Positions 25,906 to 43,481 of a stretch of 64,000 bases of DNA are shown here, piece by piece. Numbering within the stretch: position 1 is the first letter of the stretch; each line of letters begins with the position of its first letter. Origin of the DNA: Brachyhypopomus gauderio (lineage: Eukaryota > Chordata > Actinopteri > Gymnotiformes > Hypopomidae); assembly GCF_052324685.1 (NCBI RefSeq), contig NC_135211.1:15045446-15109445 (forward strand). The letters run 5' to 3'. The notes under the pieces were generated by a model. It was not told where the DNA came from and did not search any database. It saw only the letters and a program-made list of their open reading frames with translations. Made by a program: the position numbers and the translations under genes.

Positions 25906-26587
25906 ATGGTAATAATCATATGTTAAAGCCTTTCCAAAATTGATGGGTTTGCCAAAAGCACCACGAAGTTGCAATCATAATCATCGCTTTCCTGTTTTGT
26001 TCTCCGGGTTGGGCTATGGTGTAGAGGCTCTCACAAGTCATTCAATTCGCCCTATCAGGAAGTGAATCTGAAAGAGAGTCCCCCACTTCTCCTTTTCTTT
26101 CTGATACACAGAGCAGGCTGCTTTATTCGTGTCGGCCCTGCGTGTGAGGTGTCTGTCGTACCGAAGGCAGACATGCACGGCCTTCGCAGACCCACAAGTT
26201 ATAAAGAGACCAGTAGCAGTGGTAACACACTGAGCTGTATGGAGATATACTGATAACATGCTGCTTGATATGGGTGGTATCAGAAGACCAGAGTTCCCTA
26301 TTCATTGATTTGTAGATCTAATTCTCATAGTCTAAAGAATAGTTTCTTTCTTGTGTATTTCTGGAACAAATGCTGTGTGTTTGTCATATGTTACATTACC
26401 ACTTCAGTGTATCTGTTCAAGGCACAATGCATGTCTGGGTCTGTAAATGCATTTGTATCTTTTTGGCTGGACAGGGAAAAAAGCTCTAACTCTTTATTTA
26501 GATGTTCATTCAAACAGAGAAGTGAAAGTCCTCTCATTGCTTTCTCTTTGTGTTTTTTTGTTTTTCCCCCCTCCCATTCAGGGACAC

Positions 26588-27062
26588 AATGAAGGCTGTT
26601 CATAGTTCTGTCTTCTACCAAGGCCTACCAGACCTTGAAAGCTGTTCGTAGTTCTATTTTCTACCAAAGCTTCCCGGGCCTTGAAGGCTGTTCATAGTTA
26701 TCATCTACCAAAGCTTACCTGGCCTTGAAGGCTGTTCATAGTTTTATCTTCTATCAAAGCAAGCTTATCTGGCCTTGAAGGCTGTTCATAGTTCTATCTT
26801 CTATCAAAGCCTACCAGGCCTTGAAAGCTGTTCGTAGATCTATCTTCTACCAAAGCCTCCCGGGCCTTGAAGGCTGTTCATAGTTCTATCTTCTATCAAA
26901 GCAAGCTTATCTGGCCTTGAAGGCTGTTCATAGTTCTATCTTCTATCAAAGCCTACCAGGCCTTGAAAGCTGTTCGTAGATCTATCTTCTACCAAAGCCT
27001 CCCAGGCCTTGAAGGCTGTTCATAGTTCTATCTTCTATCAATGCCTACTTGGCCTTGAAGGT
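26588..27062. repeat. About 46-bp minisatellite, about 10 copies, with longer variant units
   Basis: A tandem unit built on GGCCTTGAAGGCTGTTCATA, GTTCTATCTTCTACCAAAGC, CTACCA. Some copies carry an extra AAGC after CAAAGC, and variants alternate (TTCATAG/TTCGTAG, CTACCAG/CTCCCGG/CTTATCT) in a repeating order, suggesting a higher-order unit. Confidence 0.9.
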
Positions 27063-27469
27063 CATGTTGATTTGTTGTTGTTTTTTAATGCCTAAATTCC
27101 ATCAAATAATCCTATAAAATATTCATTATTTTTCACTCTTGTGTTTCTGCCTCACGATGGTCCACACTCATTCTACACTTCAGTTCAGTTATGTTTACCT
27201 TAACCATCTTGAGATTGCTATTATCAAATGCATCATTATATGCATTTGAATGTTTGTGTACATGGAATTAGTTTGTATCATTAACAACAGTGAAAGGTAT
27301 TACTTAACCTGACACACTGAACCTCGATGTAGAATATATGTTCACTCATTGACTACTTCATTGTGCACACTTATCCTGTAGGTGCATCTTATAAGAACAT
27401 GTACAAACTTTAGCCTGCTTGTTAGCATGTGCAGTTTGTCAGCCACTCCCTCCCTCCCTCATTAGTGGT

Positions 27470-27720
27470 CTGTTTCTGACCGTAGGACCACTGGTGACTG
27501 GACATCACCTAGGCGGGAGATCATCTTCAGCCCAAAATTAACACCTACTTGAGAACGACATCATTGAGGAGGTTCATCTAGTGCAAGTTTACTGGGTAGA
27601 GGTGTCTGCCACTCAAAACGTACCAGCCAATAGTAGTCCTGTGATCAAAAACTAATCACTGACTAAGGGGGATCACACATATATTGCATGGCAACAGGCA
27701 GGCTATGAACTCTAACTGTA
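27470..27720. repeat. Diverged copy of an interspersed repeat related to 40487-40850
   Basis: Shares with the 40.5-40.85 kb segment the order CCAGCCAA(C/T)A..., TCCTGTG(A/G)TC, AAAAC, AATCACTGA / AACGCTGATGA and neighbouring G-rich words. Too diverged to set borders by eye. Confidence 0.35.
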
Positions 27721-29008
27721 GCTTACACTACCAAGGTGTTTTTACTAAAGAGGGTGTAAAGTGTAAGTCACACATAAACCGATAAATAGGCCTACTCTAT
27801 TTAAAACCACAGTTCCTTAGAGCTAAATCAGTTTTTGTTTTGGGATGAATGTGTTCGAATAAATCAACAAATAAGCATGGAGCACCTGACTTGCTGGTTT
27901 ATGGTCAGGACTATACATGTTTAAGCAAGACGCGTGCCGTCTTCCCAGGGTTGCGCCATTCCTGCACCATCTAGCAGAGACCATGAAGCAAGAGGCACCC
28001 AACCTGCCTGCAAACTGATGAGGGGAGGTCGTGTGGGAGGCTTCGGCCACTACTGCTAAACATAGTTCTCGTCACTCAGTATATGCTAATGAAAGCTCCT
28101 TGTCATTGGCGGGGGTAAAATTGTGAGCTCGGCTTACAAAACTAATAAGAAAAGTTTGCTTATCGCCATGCAAATTGTAGTGCTGTGGTCCTCTTGTAAA
28201 AACAGGAGGAGGCAAACAGTGTGCTGAGGTAGCCATCGCATGCTTACAGTGTATTTATACTCGGGGGAAAGCGTGTCGTCACAGTCAGTACAGCTGTGCC
28301 TGCAACTGTCGCTTTGGCACTGTGTGGTTACTGTAGCACACAAACAGCTAGAACAGGACAACAGATGTTAAAACAATTAAAACCTTGATTGTGCGGTTCA
28401 ATTAAACATTTTCTCTTCCGAAGAGTTGGCAGTGTTTCATCTTGTATAATGAATTATATTGTATATGTCCCAAAAGACCAAACAAATAACCAAACAAATA
28501 ACCAGCCCATAAAGCAGAAGGCCAAACTCAAGTGTACAACTGCCTAAAGAAAATATTAACACTGTTTCTTATCTCACACACATGCATGTACATGTATAAC
28601 TACCTACATATGGAAGCAATTTGTCAAGTCACTAAACTTTGCATTGACTTTGGAGATGTTTGCACTTTATATGTTCTGAGTCATAGCTGCCCCTGACTAT
28701 AGGTTCCTCCAAGAACATGGCTGTGTCATGCTTTGTTTGTTTATAAAAAAGTGATTTTGCCTTTGAAGTATATTTGTGCTATTCTTCTGTGTAAGAGTGC
28801 ATGTATGCAAGTGTGCAAGTACTTGTAAAGCCAGAGTCTGAGCATTTTAAAAAATCACCAGTACCACTTGCATTTGTTTGTGTCATTAAGTTTGCTTAGC
28901 ATTCACCATTTTTACTGCACTCATCATATTTGCTTGACTCGTGATGCAAGTTGGATGCCGATATATACTTATCCATGCAAATTGAAAACTTCAGAAATCT
29001 TTATGCAC

Positions 29009-29105
29009 AGATAGAGAGAGAGAGAGAGAAAGAGAGAAAGAGAGAGAGCGAGCGAGCGAGAGACAGTGAGAGACAGTGATAAAGACAGAGAGAGAGAGAA
29101 AGAGA
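29009..29105. repeat. (GA)n-rich imperfect microsatellite
   Basis: Purine tract of GAGA runs broken by GAAA, GAGC and GACA variants. Confidence 0.9.
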
Positions 29106-29184
29106 CAGCGTTAATAGAAATTCTCCTCTTATCTTCTCCTTTGACTAAAGTGCACATGGTCGCTCTCAAAAAATGGGACATGTT

Positions 29185-29650
29185 TTATGTTGGTTAGCAT
29201 GTTTGCCTTTCAGCACTGGGATCTTGGGTTCAAGACCCTATCTGAGTGGGCTTCTCCATGTTCTCCCCGTGTCTGTGTGAGTTTCCTCCGGGATCTCCGG
29301 TTTCCTCCCACAGTCCAAAAACATGGAGGTTAGGTAAATTGGCAGTCACTGAGTGTGTGACTGTGTGTCTCTTCATGTTTAATAAAAAAAAAGAATTCAT
29401 GTTTGTGCATGAATGTGTGTGTGTGTTTGTATGCCCAGTGGTGGATGGTGCTCTGTCCTGGGTCTGTCCTCTCTCCCCTTCCTGCACCCCATTCAGTCCC
29501 CCAGGGGGCTGTGGATTCCAGTAGAGAGTACGCTGTGCACAATTGCCTGCTGCTTCTCACTGGTGTGTGATTGGTCGTGTAAGACTTGTACCTGTGTTAA
29601 ACTTTTAAAGTGACCTTGGGTATCTTGAAAGGTGCAATATAAACCTTCGT
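29185..29650 (+). mobile_element. tRNA-derived SINE with LINE-like tail
   Basis: The 5' end has tRNA-promoter-like boxes: GGTTAGCATGTTTGCC (A-box-like) and GGGTTCAAGACCC (B-box-like), about 40 nt apart. The body CTCCATGTTCTCCCCGTGTC, GAGTTTCCTCCGGGATCTCC, GGTTTCCTCCCACAGTCC is a conserved vertebrate/fish SINE body. The 3' end (CCTTGGGTATCTTGAAAGGT, GCAATATAAA) resembles L2 tails. Insertions include an A-run and a GTGTGT patch. Family not assigned. Confidence 0.6.
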
Positions 29651-30144
29651 TCATTATGTGTCCACCGCTTTGTAAACAATCCTTAGTTGATGTGTGGCTG
29701 GAACGAGTGGCTCGTATGCAGAGAGGGGAACTAACCTAACGTCATTTTCAAAAGACTGTTTGTTCATTATCTGCTTGGCCTCTTTTATAACTAAGCTTAC
29801 GAGTTTACATTAACGTGTTAGACCATTGTGAGTCAGTGAACGAGAGATTAAGAGAAGCCTGCCTTCATGTAGCATTTTCATTCAAACAAACCCTTAGCAA
29901 AAAGATAGTATATATATACAGACCATATACTTTAAGTGGACTAGAAAGTATACCAATTTAATACTTTTTTGGACTAAATTGGAACATTTCTAGTAAAAAA
30001 AAAAAAAAAAGTATACTCATAGTACATTTGAATAAACTTATTTTTGCTAAAGGAACCCAAAACCATTAAGGATGAGAGGAGCAAGCTAAGATTACATGAC
30101 TTTCCTGAATAGCTCTAAAAGACTCCTCGCATTTTGAATGCATG

Positions 30145-30208
30145 TCCCCCCCTCTCTCCCCCCACCCCCACTCCCCCCCTCCCCCCACCCCTCTCTCCTC
30201 ACCCCCCT
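30145..30208. repeat. C-rich homopyrimidine tract
   Basis: About 64 nt, nearly all C/T with several runs of five to seven C's; the minus strand has many G-runs and could form G-quadruplex or triplex structures. Confidence 0.85.
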
Positions 30209-31899
30209 TTGCCACACAAGTGAAACCAATTATTTTCAGCCATGGAAATCCAAAAATCTTTGAAATTGTAATTTCCAAAAACAAAACCCTCACACACTCT
30301 AAACTGCCCTTTATCACTAAACTATATTTACATGCTAAGTCATTCTAGGCGATGAATAAAATATAATTCATGCACTGATCACACACTATACTAGTTCTCA
30401 AAGTGTGTAACATTCTAAGGAGAATTTTAAAAATTCTGAAAAACATCTGAACTATTTGCTGATGGGACTTAGCAAAAATCTATTTGGTTTTAGGCTAGTA
30501 TGTACAAAGTTTATGCTTTTACAGCCCCCTGAACACATTCAAAACTAGCTGATTTTGTCAGATTCTGGGACTGGTCCTTTAATGTGGATTAGAAAGTATT
30601 TTAAGAAACCCAATTGATTTAATGGAAAACACAATGAACTTGTTCAGAGCCACTTTGTATTATTTGTGTGTTACTTAGAATATAACTGAAGTGATTCCAA
30701 AAGGTAATATTTATATGTAACAAAATTAAAAAGAAATAGCCATAGATTAATAATTTCCTATCAGAGTTTCAAAAGAGAAAATGCCCAACAGGCCTTTGTT
30801 TTCAAAGTGCTTGAAGTCCCTGATTATTGGTTTAATTACTTTTCTCATTCCCTGGTAATTTCCACAGTGCTGAAGAATTGTAACGTGGCTTCCATGAAAG
30901 TTCTGTTGCTGATGACCTTATGTTTTGTGCTTAGAGCTGACACAGAGAAACTCTGTGTCAGTCTCTTTCTCTTTCCAACTTACAAGACTCTAAGAAAACA
31001 TTCCTGATTATGACATGATTATCATTTCAAAATATACACTTTTAAAAAATGTGTTATTCCATAGATAAAGTTTAATTTAGCATAAGCAGGTCAGGCATTT
31101 ACCTGGATTCTGCCAAAGATATATTATGAATTTCAAAAATATATTTTGAATCAGAGGCCTGACTGCACAAAACATATAAGAGACATATTAGTCTTTATAA
31201 TAAACCTCATACTTGGCTTAGATTTCTATCTATGCTTTTTTGGTAGTACAGTGGCTTGAGTATCCAGGAAGTCAGGTCTCAGAAAAGACCCCCTACATTA
31301 AAATACATGTTATCTACTGTCCCTGCTTGCTTTGGTTAAACTGCACTAGAAGATTATAACCAGTATGAGATAAAGTCCGATTGGCCACTATCTATGTGAT
31401 AGCTCTGCATCAGCAACTAGAAAAGGTCTTGGCTTCAAATTTTATTTTTGTCATGAAGCAAAAACTGACTTCGCTTTTTGGAAGTTTTCTTTAATTAAAT
31501 ATTACTGATACATCAAATAGTGCCCCAGTCTTCTGGGTAGATAAATGTAAACTATGCAGAAATATTTTGCCTGATGAAGACTATTGATAGTTTTTTTCCC
31601 CACTATAATGTTATTGTATTTATGCTAATTTAAATCCCACTGGCCTTAGTCATGCATAAATACATATATTTAATAAAAATAACTAATTAATTAAAAAATA
31701 GTTATTTTTAATATCTTTTTATTTCTTTTATACTGAATAAACAGAGCAATTCTTAATATATTGTGCCTTTCATGGTCAGATTGAGGGTTACATTGTGCAA
31801 TGGTTTGCAAAATGGAAAAATTAGAGGAACCCTAAAGTCATCTAAAGTGGCACCAATTATTCCTTAATCCTGCGTTAAGTTTATGGAATTGCAGGCGGT

Positions 31900-32324
31900 A
31901 CGGAGGAGGACAGGAAGAGCGGGGTCTGCTGAGTTGTCTCTGATTGGCTATTGGGGGAGGTGACACTCTGTGTCTGTTCTAACTGAGTAGTTATAATCCC
32001 CACCTGACATCACCCTGAAATCAGGAACCAGCAGCAGACACACACACAGCCAAAAATAAAGAAGTAACAAACAGAAAGCTCTATCCTTTTGTCACGGACG
32101 CCGTTAGGCTAAGTTGCCACTCGCAGTGTATCCAAGCTTGGTGTCTTTCTTGGGCCCTGGGAGATAGCTGTGTGGCCCCCACTGGATAAGGTGTGTGTGC
32201 GAGATCTTTGGTTTCATTTGGTAAGAGGAAATTTAGAGTTGTGCAATGGCTTGGGGACAGTTTTGAAAGCCATTGAGAAAGCGTTAGCAGAAAGAGCTAG
32301 GGTACGTGAAGCGGAGAAGACTCC
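31900..32324 (+). promoter_or_regulatory. spi1: Candidate spi1 promoter and 5'UTR
   Basis: Directly upstream of the spi1 start. An ETS-type core AGGAAG (31912-31917) sits in a purine-rich stretch, and two inverted CCAAT boxes (ATTGG at 31943-31947 and 31950-31954) follow within 40 nt. PU.1 is known to regulate its own promoter through an ETS site, so the placement fits, but the start site is not shown by the sequence. Confidence 0.4.
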
Positions 32325-38277
<5,953 letters not shown>

Positions 38278-38769
38278 GAAGACAGTAAAGATAAAGAGAC
38301 ACGCTGAAGGAGAGACAGAAAGACATCATCAAACATCAAAGACTCTTGACAAGAACGGACGAGCTCTTTCTGTTTTAGAAAGCTCTGCTTGTCTCGTTTG
38401 GACTTGGAGCATTAGAAACTCTGGCTGACTGGTTTTTAGAGTTTACCTTTTTATACTATCCCTGCATTAATGAAATGAACTTTCAGCCTCAAGGTCTTGT
38501 GTCCATTTCAGCATTTGCCACAGAAAACGGTTACTGCGCACACTCATGGGGCAGAGACTTGACCTAAACACACTGTAATACTGATATTTTAATATAAGCA
38601 TCAGGTGACAATGGAGTGGCTCCTGAGCAGGGGCAGTTGTTAACTTCTTTACCAAACATGGCGGGGGAGGGAGGGGAGGGGGGAAAAAATCACAAAAATA
38701 CAAAAGCAGAAGTGAAAACAAATGACAAAGACTCACGCAGTATGGAAAATACGCCTGACTCGTCTGGCC

Positions 38770-38806
<37 letters not shown>
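38770..38806. repeat. (CA)n microsatellite in the spi1 3'UTR
   Basis: Pure CA run about 490 nt past the spi1 stop codon. Confidence 0.95.
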
Positions 38807-38808
<2 letters not shown>

Positions 38809-39072
38809 ACTTTTAGTCTTTCTTTACTCTCTCATCGAGGGTTTTTTTTTTTTTCCAACAAACTCTTATTAAAATTAAACCCAATAGGGACAGTGATAAA
38901 GCTAAACACTGGCTTCATAGCTGTAATATATGATCAGCCTTTGGAGTTTTGGCTCTGTATGGAACAGCATTATAATGTCTGTAAGCTCTACTGCAGCAGT
39001 TAGTGACTTTCTAACTACATTCTGTTACTACTGAACTTCATCTTGACCAATTGGTCAAAGAGACACAAGAGG

Positions 39073-39078
39073 AATAAA
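39073..39078 (+). terminator. spi1: Candidate polyadenylation signal of spi1
   Basis: AATAAA about 800 nt after the spi1 stop. It lies only about 200 bp from a minus-strand AATAAA (39279-39274), consistent with two convergent 3' ends. Confidence 0.45.
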
Positions 39079-39273
39079 CATCTTAATCATGAGAGAGCGG
39101 ATAAAAAATATAATTTGGGATGAAATTCTTGGCATCATGCCTACAATATGCAAAGAGGGTCTGTAACAGCATTGTCATGTAAACTGGAGGCAGCGTTGCA
39201 TTTCATGCTTATTTGACTCACCAGCACCTCCAGCAGTACAATGACTTCACTGAAAGTAGCATTTTTCATAATC

Positions 39274-39279
39274 TTTATT
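39274..39279 (-). terminator. Candidate polyadenylation signal of the Rieske-DUF455 gene
   Basis: AATAAA on the minus strand, about 360 nt past that gene's stop codon. Confidence 0.45.
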
Positions 39280-39635
39280 TTGCTTGAACACAGAAACAGT
39301 ATTTAATACATCATTTTATATATTTTGCATACAACCAATACAAAAAAGTAAAGATTTTTTGTTCATTTTGTGAAAGAAATAAGTGAATTTTCAAACATAT
39401 CTGATCAATTTCACCTGAAAATTATGCATGCTTTTGTTGTTTAAAAATCCATGGTGATAAATTTTAGTTAACAACATCAAAAAGGTGTGTGTACATAAAT
39501 GACCATTTCACAACAACAACCAGGCCTGAAACAAGTAACTCACGTCATGGTAACGGAAACCATGGCGGTGCGGGCAGAGTGAGTACACGGACAGGAGGGA
39601 CGGGAGAAACTCGGTGTTGCGCTGGAAGTCTTCAG

Positions 39636-42600
39636 TCAGCTGGTGGGTTTAACCAGTGGCACATACCACTGCACACAGAAAAAAAAACCCCTGATGTAAA
39701 TCAGACAAAGCCAAGTATCGAGTTGGCCTATAAGAACAGTGACAGACAGCAGTGAGGTAGATACCTCCTCAGTCATCCCTGCCGTCCTCCGGCCCTCCGT
39801 GTTGAAGGGGGGCTTCAAATAACCCTTGAAGTGCAACTTAACCAGGTCATGGAAAGTCATCAAACAATCCTGGAAAAACAGCACAGCAAACAATCAACCA
39901 AGCAGCCATGACCAGTCTACACTGTGGGGGAAAATCCCCTCACACTGTCTCGAGCTGAAGCTTAGCCGTGCAAAACACTTTTATTCATCCAGCATGCACG
40001 GCTGGAATGCAAATCGTGAATGCCACCGGTCCGACCGAGCAGGACTGCCGCCTCGACTGTAGTGAAGCGCAGGTGGGCAGTAACATGAGTGGGCCCCGTG
40101 GCTCTGTACAGGTGCGTCATACCCGGCCCTCGCTGGAGCAGATGTGAGTGAACCAGCGGAGACCTGTAGCCACGTGTGTGATCTCGTCCGTGTAGATGAT
40201 CTCCAGGACCTTCACTGATGCCGTGTCGTCCTGGGCAGTAAAGCGGGACACGGTCTGAGGGTGTACGTCCAAGCCCCTTCAAAACAAACAAAACAAAAAC
40301 AAACAAACAAGTAAACACTTGGTATAAAATCCTTTAAAAACACACATGCTCTCAAGTTGCACACACAACCTTCAGAGAACTACCAGTAAATTACTATGAA
40401 AATGAAAAGTGTATTTATTTATTGGTTCACCTGATGATAATTCAACTATAAGTCATTCCATTACAAATTAGATGTATGATTTCATACTGTAGCCCATCTG
40501 TTGTTGACACCCTCCATCCTGTTCATCAAGGGTCGGTGTCTGATCACAGGATGACTGCTGACCACATGTTGTTTGGGTCGCATCCATTCGTAATACAGCA
40601 GTTACGCTGGTATGGCAGGGGCGTATTGGAGGTGCTGAGTTAGTGCCACTGTGGAGGTTTTCTGGTGATGCTGCCCAGTAACTGCTAGACAGCTGCTGGG
40701 GTTTTTGCACGGTGTCATTATTCCTGCTGGGTTGGCAGTGGTCCACTACTCAGAACCGCCAGCCAACAACCATCCTGTGGTCCAAAACCGAACGCTGATG
40801 AAGGGCCAGTTGAAGGACAAATGACAGCAGACTGACTATAGTCTAATTATAATAATAATGGGAGTATAAATAATAATGGGATTGGTATATAAGCACTATA
40901 GCATATATGTAGGCAGCAGTATTGCTGGAAATTTTAAATATTCAGGACCAGCTTGTCTTGAATTGAATTACATTATCATTGCCTGAAACCATTTCCTAAG
41001 AATAAGTACTCCAAGTGCTAGAGTGTTCTGAGTAAGTACTCTGAGTGCTAGTGTGTTCTGAATAAGTACTCCGAGTGCTAGTGTGTTCTGAATAAGTACT
41101 CCGAGTGCTAGTGTGTTCTGAATAAGTACTCAGAGTGCTAGTGTGTTCTGAATAAGTACTCTGAATAAGTACTCCGAGTGCTAGTGTGTTCTGAATAAGT
41201 ACTCAGAGTGCTAGTGTGTTCTGAATAAGTACTCCGAGTGCTAGTGTGCTGTACCTAGCCTCGTGGACCATGTGCACCACTGCCAGTCTAGCAAGCACGT
41301 CATGGGATGTTTCTGTCGCCGACTGCCACAGACCTGTGAAATAAATGTATAAAAAATAAATTTGGCTAAAATAAATAAATAAAAATACCAATGCAAGTAC
41401 AATATCAGCTTCACTGTCCAAATAAGAGAACTCACATGAAATACATACCTTTATGTACCGGAAGGGCACCAAAATAACTACCAAGATCCTTTATCCTTTG
41501 TCCTAATAAATCATAATGCTGTTGAAAGAAAAAAATTATTAAAGAGCCTGATAATTATACATTATATTAGTTTCAATAAAGCCAAGAGACGAACCTTGGC
41601 CTCATCCCCAGCTACTTTAACAAAGTCACTGAAGAACTGGCGTGGTAGTGAGTCCCCAGAACTCAGTGTGACTGAAGAGAATCGTGCTATCATGTCCCAT
41701 GATAGGTCAATGGCCCACTGCTCTATGTTGGCCAATGAATGAAGCAAAGCGATCCTGCTTGCCTGTGAATGAGAAAGCGAAACTTCATCAGGATTCTCAA
41801 GTTTTTTGGCCGAGTTCTGAAACATGAAGAGGTGGAGCTTAGTTTTCAGAGTCACAAATCTGCTTGCAGGGTGAAAAGCTAACAGTCAGCTCTTAATTTC
41901 TGAGTGTTTACAACCACAGGACAAAGTCAGTTTGTGAAGTGCTAGAGACCTGTGATAAACAGGATGCTAATAAACAGCTGGGCTAAATGTGTGTCCTTTA
42001 ACAACGTTCAAAAGGAAGGTTTTGCCCTAATCCAACTACCCCAACCATGCTCCGTGAGGGCACATGTACCTGAGTGCCACCTTTGCCACGTTTAATTCTG
42101 CCCGGCTCCACCACAGTCAGCGCGTCTGTTCTGCTCGGCTGGGCCGGCGGAACGCACTCGCCAATCTCCGTTATTTTCCCAGTATCCCACCAAGCCTGCA
42201 CTTGCTTGGTCAAAACTACCTGAGGTACAAAAGGACACTGAAGGATCTACACCACATAGTGAGACTGACTAGAGTGAAGCACTGAATGCTTTTATGTCTG
42301 GGGAAAATAACTGTATAAATATATATTGCATTAATGCATAATTTACATGCTTATTGCGGGTTTGCAGTCCTTTTTGGGGTATTCTAAAAAACAACAACTA
42401 CTACTAATAAAAGCTAACCTTTTCCTGTGGGTCTGGAGTACCCAGGATTTTTGTCGCCCAATAGCAGAGTGTATTTTCCGAAGATGTTGACTTTATTTCC
42501 TGTGGTAATGAGGTGTCTAGGAGAAGTTTTCAAAGAAAAACTGGATAACGTGAATATACAGTGAAGCTTTATACCTAAACCTTCCTTCCCTTTATGTGAT

Positions 42601-43481
42601 CACTTACCTGAGCTTGCTCCCTTCTTCTCTGGAATAGGGTAGAGTGTCAAGGTATTCTGAGTGTTTATAAATATCTTTCCATCCACTACTCTGACATCGT
42701 AGACTTGATTCTGTTTTCAGTGAACACACAATTAAAGCACAAAGCATACCATAAAAAGATCAGTACTGATAAATGGTGGGCTTTGCAGAATACCTGGAGA
42801 CCTGTGGAAGAGGAGCCTGTCTCTAGACTAAAATCAAAACAGTGCCAGGGACATATCAATGCTAGCCTGCCATCTCCTAGGTCCTCGATGTCTCCTTGAT
42901 CCAGTGGGCCCCCTGTCCAAACAAAGAAGATAAATAAACAAATGAAAATAAAAATGCAAATAAAAGAGCTACATCAAGGAAGCCTTATCATATCAAGGCA
43001 TATCAACAGTGATTTCTTTGTAAAATCACATTGAATATGTGAGATATTTGAGACTATGTCAGTAGCATATATCCACCTCACTCCACCCACTACCCTCGAC
43101 AAACCTTCATGCGGGCAAGATGAGTCCATAGCCCAGAACCGTCCGTCGTCCGTACGCACAAGAACGATGTGTTGTCCATCTTCTGAGTATAACCTTAAAA
43201 AGATTTTTCAGAGCATTCTGAGAATAAAATTAACAATATAGTATTTTCGTTTTCCCTGTCTTAAAATGAGGATGACAAAATGACAGATAGCAAAACTGAC
43301 AACTTAGTTTTTAGCGAAACTGCATGGCTTTATTAGTGTTTTCAAGAACATCTTACTTCGTGCATGGTGTCTTGAATTTAAATGCGTCTCCAACACACTG
43401 CCAGTTTCTAGCCTTTACAACGTCTTTAAGGGCCTCAACTAAATCTTCCTCGAAACGATCCATTAAGAACTTCAAAAGCAT
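39636..43481 (-). CDS. Rieske [2Fe-2S] domain fused to DUF455 ferritin-like diiron domain, twelve exons
   Basis: Exons 5' to 3': 43481-43357, 43193-43105, 42912-42794, 42710-42608, 42516-42419, 42219-42070, 41816-41595, 41518-41449, 41333-41255, 40276-40123, 39869-39765, 39668-39636; 1347 nt = 448 aa with every splice phase consistent. The N-terminal half is a Rieske domain: C68-P-H70 and C92-P-W-H95 cluster ligands around GGPLDQGD. The C-terminal half (about 162-448) matches the DUF455 pattern: WATKILGTPDPQEK, SHDVLARLAVVHMVHEARGL, TDEITHVATGLRWF, KGYLKPPFNTEGRRTAGMTE. It shows the complete diiron set E260, E300xxH303, E350, E383xxH386. No signal peptide or membrane segment is seen, so it is probably cytosolic. 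Function is unknown; an oxidase or hydroxylase fed electrons by its own Rieske cluster is inference. Start could be M1 (43481) or M7 (43463). I recall no human orthologue. Confidence 0.88.
40487..40850. repeat. Interspersed repeat in intron 10 of the Rieske-DUF455 gene
   Basis: Begins TAGCCCATCTGTTGTTGACA and contains TGTTTGGGTC, CTGGTGATGCTGCCCAGTAA, GCAGTGGTCCACTACTCAGA, CCGCCAGCCAACAACCATCC, CTGATGAAGG. This word order is that of a very common non-autonomous repeat of otophysan fish, here diverged. Related fragments lie at 27.5 kb and 57.6 kb. Confidence 0.45.
41000..41250. repeat. 30-bp minisatellite abutting a splice donor
   Basis: About 8 copies of a 30-bp unit (GAATAAGTACTCCGAGTGCT + AGTGTGTTCT) with one truncated copy near 41150-41165. 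The last copy ends within 5 bp of the exon 9 boundary (41255) of the Rieske-DUF455 gene, so on the coding strand the intron begins almost directly with repeat sequence. Confidence 0.95.
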
